From positions 1,798,001-1,862,000 of the forward strand of contig JAETXT010000002.1 in NCBI GenBank assembly GCA_019188255.1: DNA of 64,000 nucleotides. The letters run 5' to 3'. A program made the translations under genes and the position numbers. The DNA is from Verticillium longisporum. Taxonomy: Eukaryota; Ascomycota; Sordariomycetes; Glomerellales; Plectosphaerellaceae. Under the pieces are notes generated by a model. The model did no database searches, was not told where the DNA came from, and saw only the letters and a program-made list of their open reading frames with translations. Positions 20,377 to 34,060 of the stretch are shown piece after piece. How positions within the stretch are numbered: position 1 is the first letter of the stretch; every line of letters begins with the position of its first letter.

Positions 20377-23300
20377 AATAGTAGTAACTAGTTTAAACGA
20401 GCTAAACCGATTATATATTATATTACTAAGAGAGTAGTCTATACCCTAGGTATTAAAGAGAATCTTTACTAGAAAATTCTCTTTAGGAGTTAGAATAGTC
20501 CGCCTATTTATTAAAGTACTAGATTAATACCTAGATACCTTCTAGCTATTTATTATAGATAAATAAGAATCCTATCTTAGAAATACTCTATTAATAATAG
20601 AAGAAAAGGAACTTAATATAGAATTCGATAAGATTTTATAGTAGAATCCTATACTATCCCCTACTATAGCCTATATCTAAGTAGAACGATAAGTACTTAG
20701 GAATAGCTTTATGAAGGTCCTAATATAATAAATATTTAAACTAGAACGCTTTCCTTAGGCTATAGAGGATTAATAGAAGGTATATAAGAAGGCTATTACC
20801 GAGGATATAAACCTAGAAACCCCCGAAATATTAATTAGAAGCTATAATTACTAGGATATAAAGACCTTAATAAGCGAAATTATTAATAGATTAAGGAGAT
20901 TATAATCCTCTTCCTTAATTAAATAATAGAATTTAAGGACGACGACTCTAAAAGAGCTAATAATATAGCTTATAATTAAAGAAGAACCTAGAATTAGAAT
21001 AATTACTCTAGGAAATATACCCTTTTACGAAAAGCTATATAGCTAAAATACTATAAATGAATATTACCGATTATATATTAACCTAAGTAATTATAATTAT
21101 AATAATAGCTTAGTATCTATAGGAGAAATACTATCCTAATAATTAGAAATATATTATCCTATATAAGTATCCTCGTTTATATAATATTAGCCTAAAGTTA
21201 ATAATAATCCTATAACTCTTTAACTTTAATATATAATATTAGACCTAGTAATAGTATATAAACTATTTAGATTCTAAAGGAATAATCCTAAGGATAAATA
21301 TAATTATAAGTTTAAGCTAGAGGATATTAGGTTTTTCGATCTACCCCTCTACTTTAAAGAGAAACCTAATATATAATAAGAAAGTATAAGGATAATCTAA
21401 TAAGACGTCTATAAATTTATTAATATTATCGAGTAATATATAATCTTAAGCTTAAATTATTAAGCTAATATAGCTAGTAATTTATATTAATATTTATTAA
21501 AGATAGCCTCGATATGATATATTAATAATATAGACTCTAATCTAAGGCTTTATCTTTTAATTAGAACCGATAAAGGACTAGAAATATAAATAGACCTACT
21601 ATTCTAGAGGTTTAAACTATTATATAAGGAGGCTAAGGAGAGACTTAGAAAGATAAGATTTACGCTTTAAGATATCGTTAATTACTCCGATTTCTATTTA
21701 TTTATAGATAAGGTTATACGATTTACTAGATCCGCTAAGGAACTACTAAGTAAATACCTAGCGATCATCTACGATCGAATAGAAATTATACTTATTATAG
21801 GCCTCGAAAGACTAATAGGATATATTAGCTACGAAGCCTTTATAGAGAGGATCTAAGGGCTAATAATCGGATAGAGATAGAATTACTTCTATAGAATATA
21901 GAGGCCCCTAGTCTAATTAAGCTATTTAATAAGTAATTAATAAAGGAATACTTAATTATTTAATAGGTAGGACTTATAGGAATCTAAACCTAGAAAGTAA
22001 TTTTAATTATTAAAGCCTAGTAAATAATATATAAAAACCCCTAAATAGAACCTATTTAGATCTAGGCTATTTAGTAAACGAAAGCTCTTTATAGACGTAT
22101 ACGAACCTAAACGCTAGCTAGTACTTAATTAAAGCTAAGCCGAATTCTAGAAATTTTAAAAGTTTCGTAGAATAGATATTATAAATACTATAGAAGATAT
22201 CGTAATACTTATTTAAATAAGCCGAGGAATAATAAACTAAGTACTAATTATTAATCTATAAAACTAAAGATACTTAGCTATAGAATTAAGTAGTAAATCG
22301 TTAAATAAAGACTTAGCTTAGTTAATAGATAATAAGAATAGTAATAACGATTATAAAGCGGACCTTTTTAGCTTTATAGCTAAGTATAAAGATAAATTCT
22401 AGATTATAAAATAATATTATAATTATTATATATCTTATAGATCGAATAATATAATTATTAGATATTAATAGTCTTATTAGAAGATATTAAACTTAGAATA
22501 TATAAAAATAATCGATAAAAAGCCCTAGATTATCCTAGAACTAGGACGGATAAAGTATAATTTTATATATACTAGGATCTAGGTTATTAATAATTATAGC
22601 GAAACCCGCCTCGATACCTATATCGATTTAGAGGCTAGTTACTATATAATCGATAGAAGATTATTCGATATTATCCTAGAATATAATATAGATATAAGCT
22701 AGAATATAGAGCTTAATAGAATTAGTAATATAAAGGCCCTAGGACAAATAATATTTACGATCTAAGTAAATAATACTATTAAGGGGTAGCCTATAATAGC
22801 CTACCTATATATAGGAGTATAGATAATAGAGTACTTTAGCGCTAATCTCCTCCTTAGCTAGGAATTCCTAGTCCTAAATTAAATAGATATTTTAAACTCC
22901 TTTAACTATATTAAAATTAGAATAGTTAAAAGAATCTAAATCCTTACTTTAATCTATTCTAAGGTTAACCTAGTTCCCTAAAAAGCCTTTATAGCTAAGA
23001 AGATAATAATATATCCTAGCTAAATAGAATAGATATTATTTACTAAAAGGAAATCTAAGGATTTAAAAGCTATAGCCTTCTATTTACGCTTATAATAGAA
23101 AGTAATCTATATTTTTTAATAAATAAAATAATAAATATCCTTATAAAGAATAAAGGGGATAAACCTATAATAATACTTAGAAAAGCCCCCTTAGGAATCC
23201 TAAAGCCCTTTAAAGTAAATAATAGCCTTTATATCCTATTAAATGAAATAGCTTATTTCCTCGAAAGAAGGATAATAGAATAAGCTATTAAAGAAGAGAA

Positions 23301-26300
23301 TATTAAAGAACCGAAAATAAAGTTTAATAAGTATTTAAATACTAATTCTAAGCTTAGGATTATTAGAAGCTTAGCTATATTAATAGAGACGATATTAAAA
23401 GGAATTAAGATTTTTAAATATAATAACTATTTTATAAAGAGAATATCTAGGATTATAATAAAGTATTTAGAGGTTTAGAACGATATAGGAATTATTAAAG
23501 TACTATTTAGCTAGGAATTTAAAATCCTATTAATTAAAGAATATTATAATTAAAAGATTAATTAAAAGGTATACCCTAATAGCTTTAAAGATAGAGAATT
23601 TCTAGATTAAATATTTAATAATTTATATAAATAAGGGAGATTCGAATAAATTATAGATCCTATATTATTTAGGAGCTTAATCTTTATCGTCTAGAAAATA
23701 GTAAATAGTACTTATAAAGAGCGAATAATAATAGACCTTTAAGCTCTAAATAAAGTTATTATATTAAATATATACTTAATATTATTCTAATTATCTATTA
23801 TTAAAAGACTTTAAGGGAAATAGTATATTATAGTAATTAATATATACTCCTTCTTCTATTAATTCCTAGTAAAAAGAGAATATAAGGAATAATTTATTAT
23901 TATTAATTACTAAGGATAGAAACGATTAAAGATAATATTAATAAGCTTTTATAATTTATTAGTATATATATAGCATTTTATAGATTAACTCCTCTATAAT
24001 TATAATAAATATATAATAATATTTATAAATAATATCGTAATAGCTTTAAATATAGAGGATAAATATATAATATATTTAAATACTATTTTATACTTCTTTT
24101 TATAAAAGGGAATCTTATTCTTAATATTTAAATCGTTTATCGGATACCTATCTATATAGCTCCTTAGCTTCGAAGTCGATACCCTTAGATTATTAAATAT
24201 AGATAAATATACTAGGGCATTAAGAGAAGTAATACCCCTTAATAACTTAAAGAGCTTAGAGAAATAGATTAGTATAATTAGCTAACTCCGATACTTTATA
24301 CCTCGATTTATTAATAGAATCGAACTATTCTAAAGCTAAAAATCTACTCTCTTAGCTATAATTAGGATAGAAGGGAAGGATATTAGAAGAGTAAGAAAGA
24401 TCTATATTTAAATAATAAATATCGACTTTATTAGGGAAGAAGCTATAGCGTTTAAGGATATTATAAATATATTATATTCCGATATTACTCTATTCTATTA
24501 AGATCCTTATAAGATCCTATTTATCTAGCTTAATATATTAAAGGAATATAGCTTCTCTATTATACTTTTTTATATTATAGATAAAGAAGCCTAGCTATTA
24601 AAAGGAATAATTTACTATTAAATAGTTTATTTAATCCTCTATCTTAGTAAAGCTCTAAATATAGCTAAAATTAAATATTAATTAATAGAATTAGAAATCG
24701 TATATCTTATCTAAATAATATATAAAATAAAGATAATAATATAATTAATATAAAGACTATTAACTATTATCTTTATAGATTATATAATAATAATAAATAT
24801 TATAAAGTAAACTATTCTAATAATTATTAATAAGATATAATTAAATATAAAGCTAATACTATCTTCGGAATTCTTAAGCTAGTTCTAGCTAGATTACCGA
24901 TATATCCCTAATAAGACGAATATTATAGCTAATACTCTATTATAGTTACTAGGACGCCTAGTAAATTAAGGGGACCTAGGCGAACTAGATAGGATTTAGG
25001 ACGACTAAGTAGTCTTCCTATATAGCGATATATATATAGATAATAACTTCTAGAGGAAGCTTCTCGATAAATATAATAAGGACTTATACTAGAGCTATAT
25101 TATAGTATAAATTAAAGAAACGGATACCTTTATTAAGCTCCTATTTAAAGTTAAAGATAAATTACTATATAATAAGGATATTAATAGGAGATACTATTTC
25201 TATATCTTAAGGAGCTATTTAAAAGATATTTTAAAAGAATTATATAATTATAAGAACTATTTTAGGGAATATAAGATATAATATAATATAATCTCTAGGT
25301 TTACTATATTATAATTCTAATATATAATTAAGAAATATATTATTAACTACGAGATATATAAACTTAATTAGACTAATTAAGTAAAACCTATTAGAGCTCT
25401 CTAACTAATCCTTATATTACCTATTATATTTAATATAATCGCTATAGACTTTATTATTAGGCTATTAATAGTACTATTATCGGGAATATTATAATAGATC
25501 GACGGCTTCGAAACCTTTAATATTATATAGATAATAATAGATATCTTTAATAAAAGTATAATCCTAATCCTAAATTATATTATATATATAGCTAAGGATT
25601 AAATAAGGATTAATATTTAAATACTCTAATTTATAAATTAAAGGATATTTAAGTCTATTATCTTAAATAAGGATAGGAAGTTTATATTAATATATTAAAG
25701 CGAATTCTAGAAGGAATTAAGGATTAAATTAAGGTTTTTAATAATATAGTACCCCTAAATAATAGAGCCTTAGAGAGGAAGAATTAAATAATCGAGATAG
25801 CTATTAGAATATTTATATTCGATAATCTAAATATTTTATAAATAAAAGGAATCGTCTCATTCTATTTTAATTTAAATAATACCTTTAATATTATAATAAG
25901 TATATTAATAAATAAGGTCGTATATAGGTTTAAAATAAATATAATATTAGATATACTTAGGGATATAAACTTAGAAATAAATAAGGAGATCTTCTAAGAA
26001 GAAGCCTAGCTAGTAATCGTACTAGCCTAGATAGCTATAAAGAGGCGATATAATACTAAGTATTAATAAATAACCTTTACGCTTAGGGATTTCGTAAATA
26101 TTAAATTTAGCTATAAATATAATCTATTAAAGAAGCTATCCTTTAAACTTAATTAATAAAGATTCGGGCTATTTTATATAATAAAGAGAATAAGAGCTTT
26201 AATATATAAGCTCGAGCTCCCCTCTACGATAAATATCTATTCTATAATCTCTATAATTTACTTCTCGCTAGCAATAGCTCTAGGGGAGGACGACCGCCCC

Positions 26301-27054
26301 TAATAGTCTATATATTAGGGACTATTACTAGTTTACGATATAGATATAATATAATAGGCTAAACTATATAAATACTTCGAAGTTAAGAGGATTTTAAATA
26401 AGAGAAAGACTAAAAGAGGTAGAGGGTAACCTAGAATAGAGTTCCTTATTAAATAGAGGGGCTAGCTAAGTTACTATAATATCTAGATATTAGAGAACGT
26501 AATAATAATTAATAACCTAATTATAGCTTTTAGAATAGAAAGGGATAAGATTATTAAGCTTAATAAAGCTAATAATAAAAGTAGAAAGGTATAAGAATAG
26601 CTATTAGAATTAGGGGAGTTTAAAAATTAAATAAAAGCTTATTAATTAGAAAAGTTAGGATAATATAATAGGATAATAATAAATAGTCCTAATAGTATTA
26701 TTACTTAGGAATAATAATATTTATAGTAAATAAAGGCTAAATCGAATATAATTTATCCTAATTAAGTAATAATATAAGATTAATATATATATATATAGTA
26801 TATTTTATAAATTTAGGCTTTAAACTATTTTAATCTTACTCTATATAGCCTTCTATTTCTAATTCTCTTATTTCTATCTATTATTATTTCTAATATTATA
26901 ATTATTTTAGCTAATAAATACTTAATAACCCTATAATTATAATACTATTATAATTACTTACTATATTAAGCGAATACTATATTCTATCTTCTTTATAAAT
27001 ACCTTCTATATTATATTATATCTAACTTTAACTATACCTTTTTAGGATAATACC

Positions 27055-28740
27055 TTTCGCTTAGACTTCTATAATATAAATATCCGAAAGTATAAATATC
27101 TTACCTTTACTAAATATCTCTATTTACTAGAACTCTTTAATAGCGAAGACGTAGCTAAGACCGCTTATACTATATCTTAGGGATTTCTTAACTTATAGAG
27201 CTATAAGAATAAAGCTACTTTTAAGGACTATAAATAGAAGGCTATTAAGTATAGCTTTCCTAGCCTAATAAATAATACCCTTAATAGAGTAGTATATATT
27301 AATATAAATATTAACTAGCTAATTATAAAGGAGGCTATTAAAGAGGTTTATACTACCTTCCTCTAGCTAAATAATATTATAAAGAGATTAACCTATTTAG
27401 CTATTATTAAATAGTAATTATAGCTTACCGATTTTATTTTCGAAGACTTTATATCTAACCTACTCCTTATTCCCTAAATCGAAAGCATCTACCCTCGAAT
27501 AGCTTAATTCCATAATCCTTATAATTAGAAGTTTATTAATACTATTAAATATAATAATTTCATTAACGTTAGCTTTACGCCCGAAATCCCTAAATATAGT
27601 ATCGTTAAACGACTATTAAACTATACTCTTAACTAATTAACCCCTAAAGTAATTAATATTATAAATAGCTATTATATTTATAATAATAGTAATTATACTA
27701 CTATTATAGCCTTAATACCTATTATTACCTATAATATTAATCGTAATAACCTTATTATTAATATTAAGAAGCTAGCTATCGCTCTATATATTATCTTTAT
27801 AAGCTATTACGATATCGATATTAGCTAGATAACTATTAAGGAATTCGCTATTAATATTAGCTAGATCGAGGGTAGCTTTAAGATAGCTCTAAAGGCTATT
27901 AAGACTATAATAACCCCCGCCTCTAAACTACTTATAACTATTAACTAGTAGATAGAGGTAATAGAAAGCGCTACTAAGTATAGTACTTCGAGGATTAACC
28001 CCTTTAACGTTAATCGTAAATATATCGTTTACTACTTCTTTACTAGCCCCGCTAATACCTCTAATACCCCTAGGAAGCGCTACTATACTATTACTATTAA
28101 TAGTAATACTAAGAACCTATCCGCTATTACTATTAATAAGTTTAATACTATTATAAGAACTTCTATACTAAGTACTATAGCTAATATTAATACCCGACCT
28201 ATCTATAGCGAGAAGACCTAGGATTTCGATAACTATAGCCTTAATACTATTAACTAAGGGGATGAGATTCTTATCGCTTTAATCGTAATCGTTAAGCTAA
28301 TAACCTAATTTATTATTAATAAGATTATAAATAGCTTCTTAATATCGGATCTCTTAATAATTACTATCTACTATATTCTAATACTTATTAATTATTTATA
28401 GATTATAATTAATATTATTAATATCGCTAATAATTATATAGCTATTATTATAGCTAAAATCCGCCCCTACCTAGAGGATAGCACTAAGGCCTTACTAGAG
28501 GAATACGTATTTCGCCTAGCTAGTACTATCTAGTACTTCGAATCTTATAATATTAAGATAGCTTTTATATATATCGGCACTTCCGATTAGGAGGTTAATA
28601 GCGATACTATAGCTATCGAGGACATTATCCGCCTAGGTAGTAGTAAACTTAATAATTAGGGAATACTTAATAATAAGAGCTACTAGGCCGTTAATGTCAT
28701 TTAGTAGGACGTACCCGTCTAATGCTAGTACTTATAGTAC
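27055..28740 (+). pseudogene. Extra decayed reading frame between chromodomain and 3' LTR
   Basis: One reading frame can be followed for about 560 codons from 27,055 to about 28,740 without a change of frame. All stops are TAA or TAG, none TGA, as expected if RIP converted CAA/CAG or TGG. Codon structure is clear (GAC, AAC, TTC, GCT, ATT). I do not recognise the product: no polymerase, protease, integrase or envelope motif was seen. It lies downstream of the chromodomain, about 480 bp before the 3' LTR, where ordinary fungal chromoviruses have no gene. It could be an accessory gene, a captured host gene or a further nested insert. Confidence 0.55.
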
Positions 28741-29216
28741 TTTATACTAGGTATTCTAGTAATTACTATAAGCGTAACCCCTATTATTATAATTATTATA
28801 AGAGATTATAGAGGGTAATATAAGTATAAGAGGTAGTAGGTAGGAGGATAGATATAGCGATCTTCTAGGACGCTATATATAAATTAAGTAATATAGCTAG
28901 TATACCCGAGAATCCTATAGATAATTACCCCGATTATATCCCTTTTATATTCTATTAGTTTTTATATTATCCTTATTATATTCTATTTCCTTTTACGGTT
29001 ATACTATACTGCCCTTATACCTATTTCCTTTTATATTATTACTTATCTCTTTATATATCCTCTTCCCCTATTATAGCCTACGTTTCCTTTATCTAACCTT
29101 TCATTATAGGCTCCTTAACCTAGCTAATATATATATTAATTATCTAATACTTATATAGGACTGCTATATATATAGTAGAGCCTACGAGGATATAATGGCT
29201 TTTATAGTAGGGCATT

Positions 29217-29517
29217 TATTACGGGCATAGCGGATAGGCAATTAAGTAAACCCTATTATATAACTATAGGCTAGTAATTACTAAGACGTAATTCCCTTCG
29301 GTAATTATATAACCGTAATTACCGGTAAGCGGTTACTATATAGTATTTACGGAACCGTAATTACTAGCCTGGACGATTCCTAGTTATATAATTAGGAATT
29401 ATAATATATAGAGAATTCCTATATACCCTCCTAATAGGGGAGGGTATCTTAATATAATACCTTAAATTAAATATTTAAGATCTAAGATTACTAGTCCCCG
29501 TAGCTACCACTATATTA
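29217..29517 (+). repeat. Right LTR of the Gypsy element
   Basis: 301 bp, followed by the AGATT duplication at 29,518-29,522. It keeps several sites mutated in the left copy (for example GCCTGGACG against GCCTAGACG), while the left copy keeps others. Confidence 0.88.
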
Positions 29518-30929
29518 AGATTCCTATAATAGGTAATTAAAGGTCGAAGCCTTTAATAGATTATATAAAAACTACTCCTTTATTTCTAAGAAGCTATTAA
29601 ATCTAAGATCCTTCTTAAATTATTATTTATAGAAGAATAATATTTATACTATTATTACTTCTCCTTTTAATATTATAAGCCTATCTAAGCTTTTATAGAT
29701 TACCTTTATAATTTCTAATTATTACTCTTTAGCCGCCTTAGCCTAGTAGCGCTACGAGGCTAGTAAAGTAGCTAAAGAAAGTAAATTAAGATTAGAGAGA
29801 TTAACTCTTAGAATAGAAGTCTCCGAATTATACTCTAGATCCTACTTCTTATTCGCCCTCTTAATCTATAGCCTCTTAACCTCTATTCTAATATTATTCT
29901 CATCTCTAATAGAGCTTTATTAATAATAATATTCCTATATTTCTAAGATATCTTCGCCTATTATATATAAATATAATTATATAGCCTAATATAATAAATC
30001 GATATATAGGAACTCCTAAGATCTTATTTATAATATCCCTTTATTCCTCGCTTTAAATATATCCTAATTTACTTCTAAAATTAATATCTTATTTAAAAAG
30101 TTATTATATCCTACCCCTAATTTCTCTATAAATAATAAAACTTTCTAATATTCTAAATAAAGATTTAAGTATTTTATAATAAATTTATAAATAATAAAAT
30201 CTATTTTAAAGAATATTAATTATAAATTAGGAAGGATTTCGCTAAATATAGATCTAAGAATAGTTTATTTATTATTTATTATAAAGAGCCTTCCTTCTAC
30301 GATTAAATATTATAAATATTTAAAGAAGAGCTTTATATATTTAGATTATTATATAAATCGAGCTTATAGCCTATTATTTTAAGAGGGTTTTAGCTCTATT
30401 AATATATAAAAGAGAGGTTTAGATATTTCTTAAGGAATAGCTTCTTTATTATTATTAATAAATAAATCGATTTTATTATTAAGATTAATTATAATTTAGC
30501 TAAAAACTATAAAGACTCGCTCTTTACTATTTATTATAATTATAAAGGTCGTTTTAATAATAAATAGGTATAAATTTATATAATAGAGGTATAGAACTAA
30601 TTATATTAACTATACTTTATAATTAGAATTAAAGTAGCGAAGCTTAATATAGAATAGAAGAGTCTTATTCCGACTATTTAAAATAGAAGGAGAAAAGTAG
30701 GGGTTTAGAGGTACTTCTAAAATAGCCCGCTAGTACTATTTAGAGGAAGTACTATTAAGCTAATAGCTTTTCAATTTAATAGCTAAGAGGATCAGGGCCT
30801 AAGCTATACTAGGACGTAACTATATATCGATTAAAGGTTACATCTCCAATAACTAAGCAATATACCTACTAGTAGGCTTAGGAATACCTAAATAGTCTAA
30901 TTTAAGTATTATAGAGGAGTAGATATTTA

Positions 30930-31058
30930 GGTTCTCTAGGTTATCTAGAGAAAGCCTATAGGTTTAATTAGGTTAACCTAAAAACCTACTTAAATTATAT
31001 AGGCTTTTAGATTAACCTAATTAAACCTATAGGCTTTCACTAAATAACCTAGAGACCC
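30930..31058. repeat. Subterminal inverted repeat, 58-bp arms
   Basis: Arms 30,930-30,987 and 31,001-31,058 are near-perfect reverse complements around a 13-base loop; the few mismatches are mostly transitions. It lies 60 bp inside the left end of the unclassified element, where transposase-binding repeats are often found. Confidence 0.85.
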
Positions 31059-31585
31059 TAAAAAATTAAAGCTTAGACTAATTAGCGATCTATATACCTT
31101 CTATAGTAATTTAAGTAAATAGGAGCTCTAATATTAGAATATCTATTCGAGTTAACGTAGATCCCTCCTTTAACTCCTATAATAATAATAATAATAATAG
31201 TAATAGTAGTAGCCCCCGCCCCCGCTACCCTAACTCGATATACTATATTCTATTAATAGTAAGTACTTAATATAGCTATAATAAGTAATATATTAATTAG
31301 TAAAATTAGAATGGAAAGCGGATATAGAATATTCTATTAATCTTAATATAAAGAAGGTATATACTTAAATCGAAAGTATAAGCGTTAAAGAGAAAGAGAT
31401 TTATAATATTAAGAATCGCTAGAGCGCTAGGAAGAATCGTATAATTTAAAACGAAAAGAAATCTCTTTCTTTTCTTACTTTAAACTAAGCCGATTAAGAA
31501 AAGTAGCTCTAATAAATTAAAGATAAATATAATATTATTTAATAAGTTTCCTAGCTATATAATAGCTAATATATTAATTAATTCT

Positions 31586-34060
31586 AAGGATATTAAAATA
31601 TTATCTATTTAGATTTACTTTAATATTAAGGATAAAAGTCTATAAGAGGATATATTTAAAGACGAAGTAATAACCGATAAAGAATATCTTAAAGCCCGAA
31701 ATAATAGTATTATCTAAGATATTAAGGAGAAGATCTAGGACCTAGATTTATTTATATTTTAATATCTAGCGAACGATTTTCTCTTTCTCTAATATAAAAG
31801 CGATACCGAATCTCTTACCTAGCTCTAGAAATTCTATTCTAATTATAAGATTAAATATAATAGTATATTTAAATAGTTTCTTTCCTTTCTAAAAAGGGTT
31901 TTACTTTAAATATCTAAGAAAAACGATTCTACTTTTAATATAATTATTCTTAGAATAAATTATAATTATTATAAAGTTATTATATAGGTTAATTATCTTA
32001 AGCTATTTTTATAAAAGCTAGCTTTATAATCTAATTATAGATATAGAATAAATTAATTAAATATCTTTAATTAAAGGCTAATATTATTATAGATAATAGC
32101 TATATCTAGAAGAAGGATTATATCCCTTTTAATAAGATCCTAGATAAAAATAAGAGAGTTATTTTAAAGTATATATTTAGGATCTATAATTAAAAGGTTA
32201 TCCCCTATAATATATTATAGGATTTAATTACTATATAGGCTAAGATTCTATAATATAAAGTAAATAGTCTATAAAGTTAATAGCTTACTTAGGATAGTAG
32301 AGTTTATATTCCTATTATATAGATAAGGAAGTAATAAGAAAATTACGAAAGAACTCTAATAAGTTATTTTAATACTTTAAAGAAATTAATATAGAATCTT
32401 TAGCTTAGTATATAATAGCCCTAATTATTATATTCTTATTAATAGTTTATAGATACTCTTCTCCTAGCTAATTAGGAATAGTTACTAGATTTCTCTAAAA
32501 TAGATAGATAGGAGAATATTAATATCTTCCGGACTTTACTTATACTTAATAGAAAGGAGGAGATCCCTAAATAAATAACTAGGATACTAGGATATATTAA
32601 TTAGATAGCTAGTACTAGTTTCGGATAAAATACCTATAGCTTAAGAGGTTACTATATTATTATTATAATTAATAATACCCCTATAAGCTAGAATATAAAG
32701 CTAAAATACTAAATTATAGATAATAAAATTAAATTTAAATTATTCTTTATATATTTTTAAAATAGTTAATTAAGAGTTTATAAAAAATTTAAAAGAAATA
32801 GTTTAACGTTTATATCGAGTTTAAACTAATTAACGCTAAAGCGATTCTAAAAAATCTAGACTAGAAGGCTTAAAGCTAGAATCTCTAATATAGAATAGTA
32901 TTATAAACGTACTAGATATATAATTCTATACCTAAGGTATAGAGACTATTATCTTAAGGAGTATATTCTATTATAAAGATTAAAGCTAAGAAGTCTAGGG
33001 GCTTAGCGGTTATTAGTTAATAGATTACTTATTAAATATAAGAGATAGAAACTCTATATTATATAATAGATCTATTATATAGGTTATATAGAAGACTTTA
33101 GCTAGTTCTATTTAATATTATAAGAAAATATTCTCTAGGTTAGAAATAGAATCTTTATCCTAGAATATATCTAGAGAGGAAACTAAGATAAGCTCTTTAA
33201 GATAAACTATAAATATAAAGTAAGCTTTAATATTCTTAGAAGAAAGAAGGGCCCTCTATAGAGAGTAGATATAGCGATTAAAACTCTATATATATTTAAA
33301 GTTAATAGCTATTAAGATAATATAGAATATATCCTTTATAAGAGCTATTAAGCCTAGATAAGAATCCTATTAATAGCGCTAGAAAGTAAATATAGACTTA
33401 CTATATTATAGTCTTAATAGAATTAATAGATTATTATAAAATAGATATATTAATAAGAATAAGATATAATAAAATAACTTATATAAGCTAAGGAATTCTT
33501 AGATTCTTCTTTCTATATAATCTTCTATAGATCTAATAACTTAATATTCTTATTATATATTTAGTTTAGTTTAATATAGGATATATAAAAGCTATACCTT
33601 TATTGGGCTTATATTACTAAGGATATATATAATATTACTTAGCTAGGATATATCTATAATCTACTTATACTTAAGGCGCTTATTAAAATCGGCCTCGAGC
33701 TCTAAATAATATAGACGATAGAGATCTCTAAGATACTTAATAGCTTAAAGTTAGAAATCTCTATTAAAGTAGCTAGAATCTACGCTAAAAAACTTATTCT
33801 ATTATTAGAATCGTTAATTATTATAAGAAAGTAATAGAGGGGATAGTAGAATAGTTATAGTAAATAAGTTAATATTCCTATTAATCTATATTAATAAGAT
33901 ATACTTATTTAGTTTCTCTTTTATAGCTTAGACTCCTTTATAGAGAAGCTCTACCTAGGGCTTACCCTAATTTAAGAGCCTCTCGACCCTAGAAAGATAA
34001 TAATTAAGAATTAAATAGGGTTTAATAAGATTTTAAAATACTCTAATTTCTTATAAACTA
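31586..34060 (+). pseudogene. Decayed frames of the unclassified TIR element
   Basis: Two long stretches keep codon structure: 31,586 to about 32,330 in one frame and about 33,100-34,060 in another. In both, stops are TAA and TAG only and fall where Gln (or Trp) would fit. The frame change between them may be an intron or an old indel. The implied product is Leu/Ile/Arg/Ser-rich with no motif I recognise, and I did not see hAT dimerisation or DDE signatures. Confidence 0.45.

Larger units (their letters stand above)
20076..29517 (+). mobile_element. Ty3/Gypsy chromovirus-type LTR retrotransposon, RIP-destroyed
   Basis: Two 301-bp LTRs (20,076-20,376 and 29,217-29,517) bound the element, with an AGATT target duplication at 20,071-20,075 and 29,518-29,522. 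The TG...CA ends now read TA...TA, as RIP would produce. Decayed pol on the plus strand in order: reverse transcriptase (D-L-x-A-L-N-K-V-I at 23,744; the F-x-D-D box at 24,022-24,033 now F-I-N-N), RNase H (about 24,550-24,850), integrase (zinc-finger Cys codons near 25,348 and 25,357 now Tyr), and a C-terminal chromodomain (26,436-26,500, both Trp codons of the W-R-G-W core now TAG). PR-RT-RH-INT-chromodomain order defines the chromoviruses. Gag should lie in about 20.5-22.1 kb but was not proved. An extra decayed frame follows (listed separately). Not autonomous. Confidence 0.88.
18355..30799 (+). mobile_element. PIF/Harbinger DNA transposon, RIP-mutated, split by an LTR element
   Basis: Terminal inverted repeats: the left end from 18,355 (GGCCCTGATCCTCT...) matches the reverse complement of the right end at 30,799 over about 30 bp. 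Most mismatches are C-to-T or G-to-A. A TAA duplication flanks it (18,352-18,354 and 30,800-30,802), the TWA target expected of Harbinger elements. Removing the nested 9,442-bp retrotransposon and one copy of its 5-bp duplication leaves 2,998 bp, a usual size for the family. The left part holds a decayed transposase. The right part (29,523-30,799) has no recognised gene; Harbingers often carry a second Myb-like gene, not shown here. Apart from the first 65 bp or so, CpA and TpG are almost absent. Confidence 0.88.
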
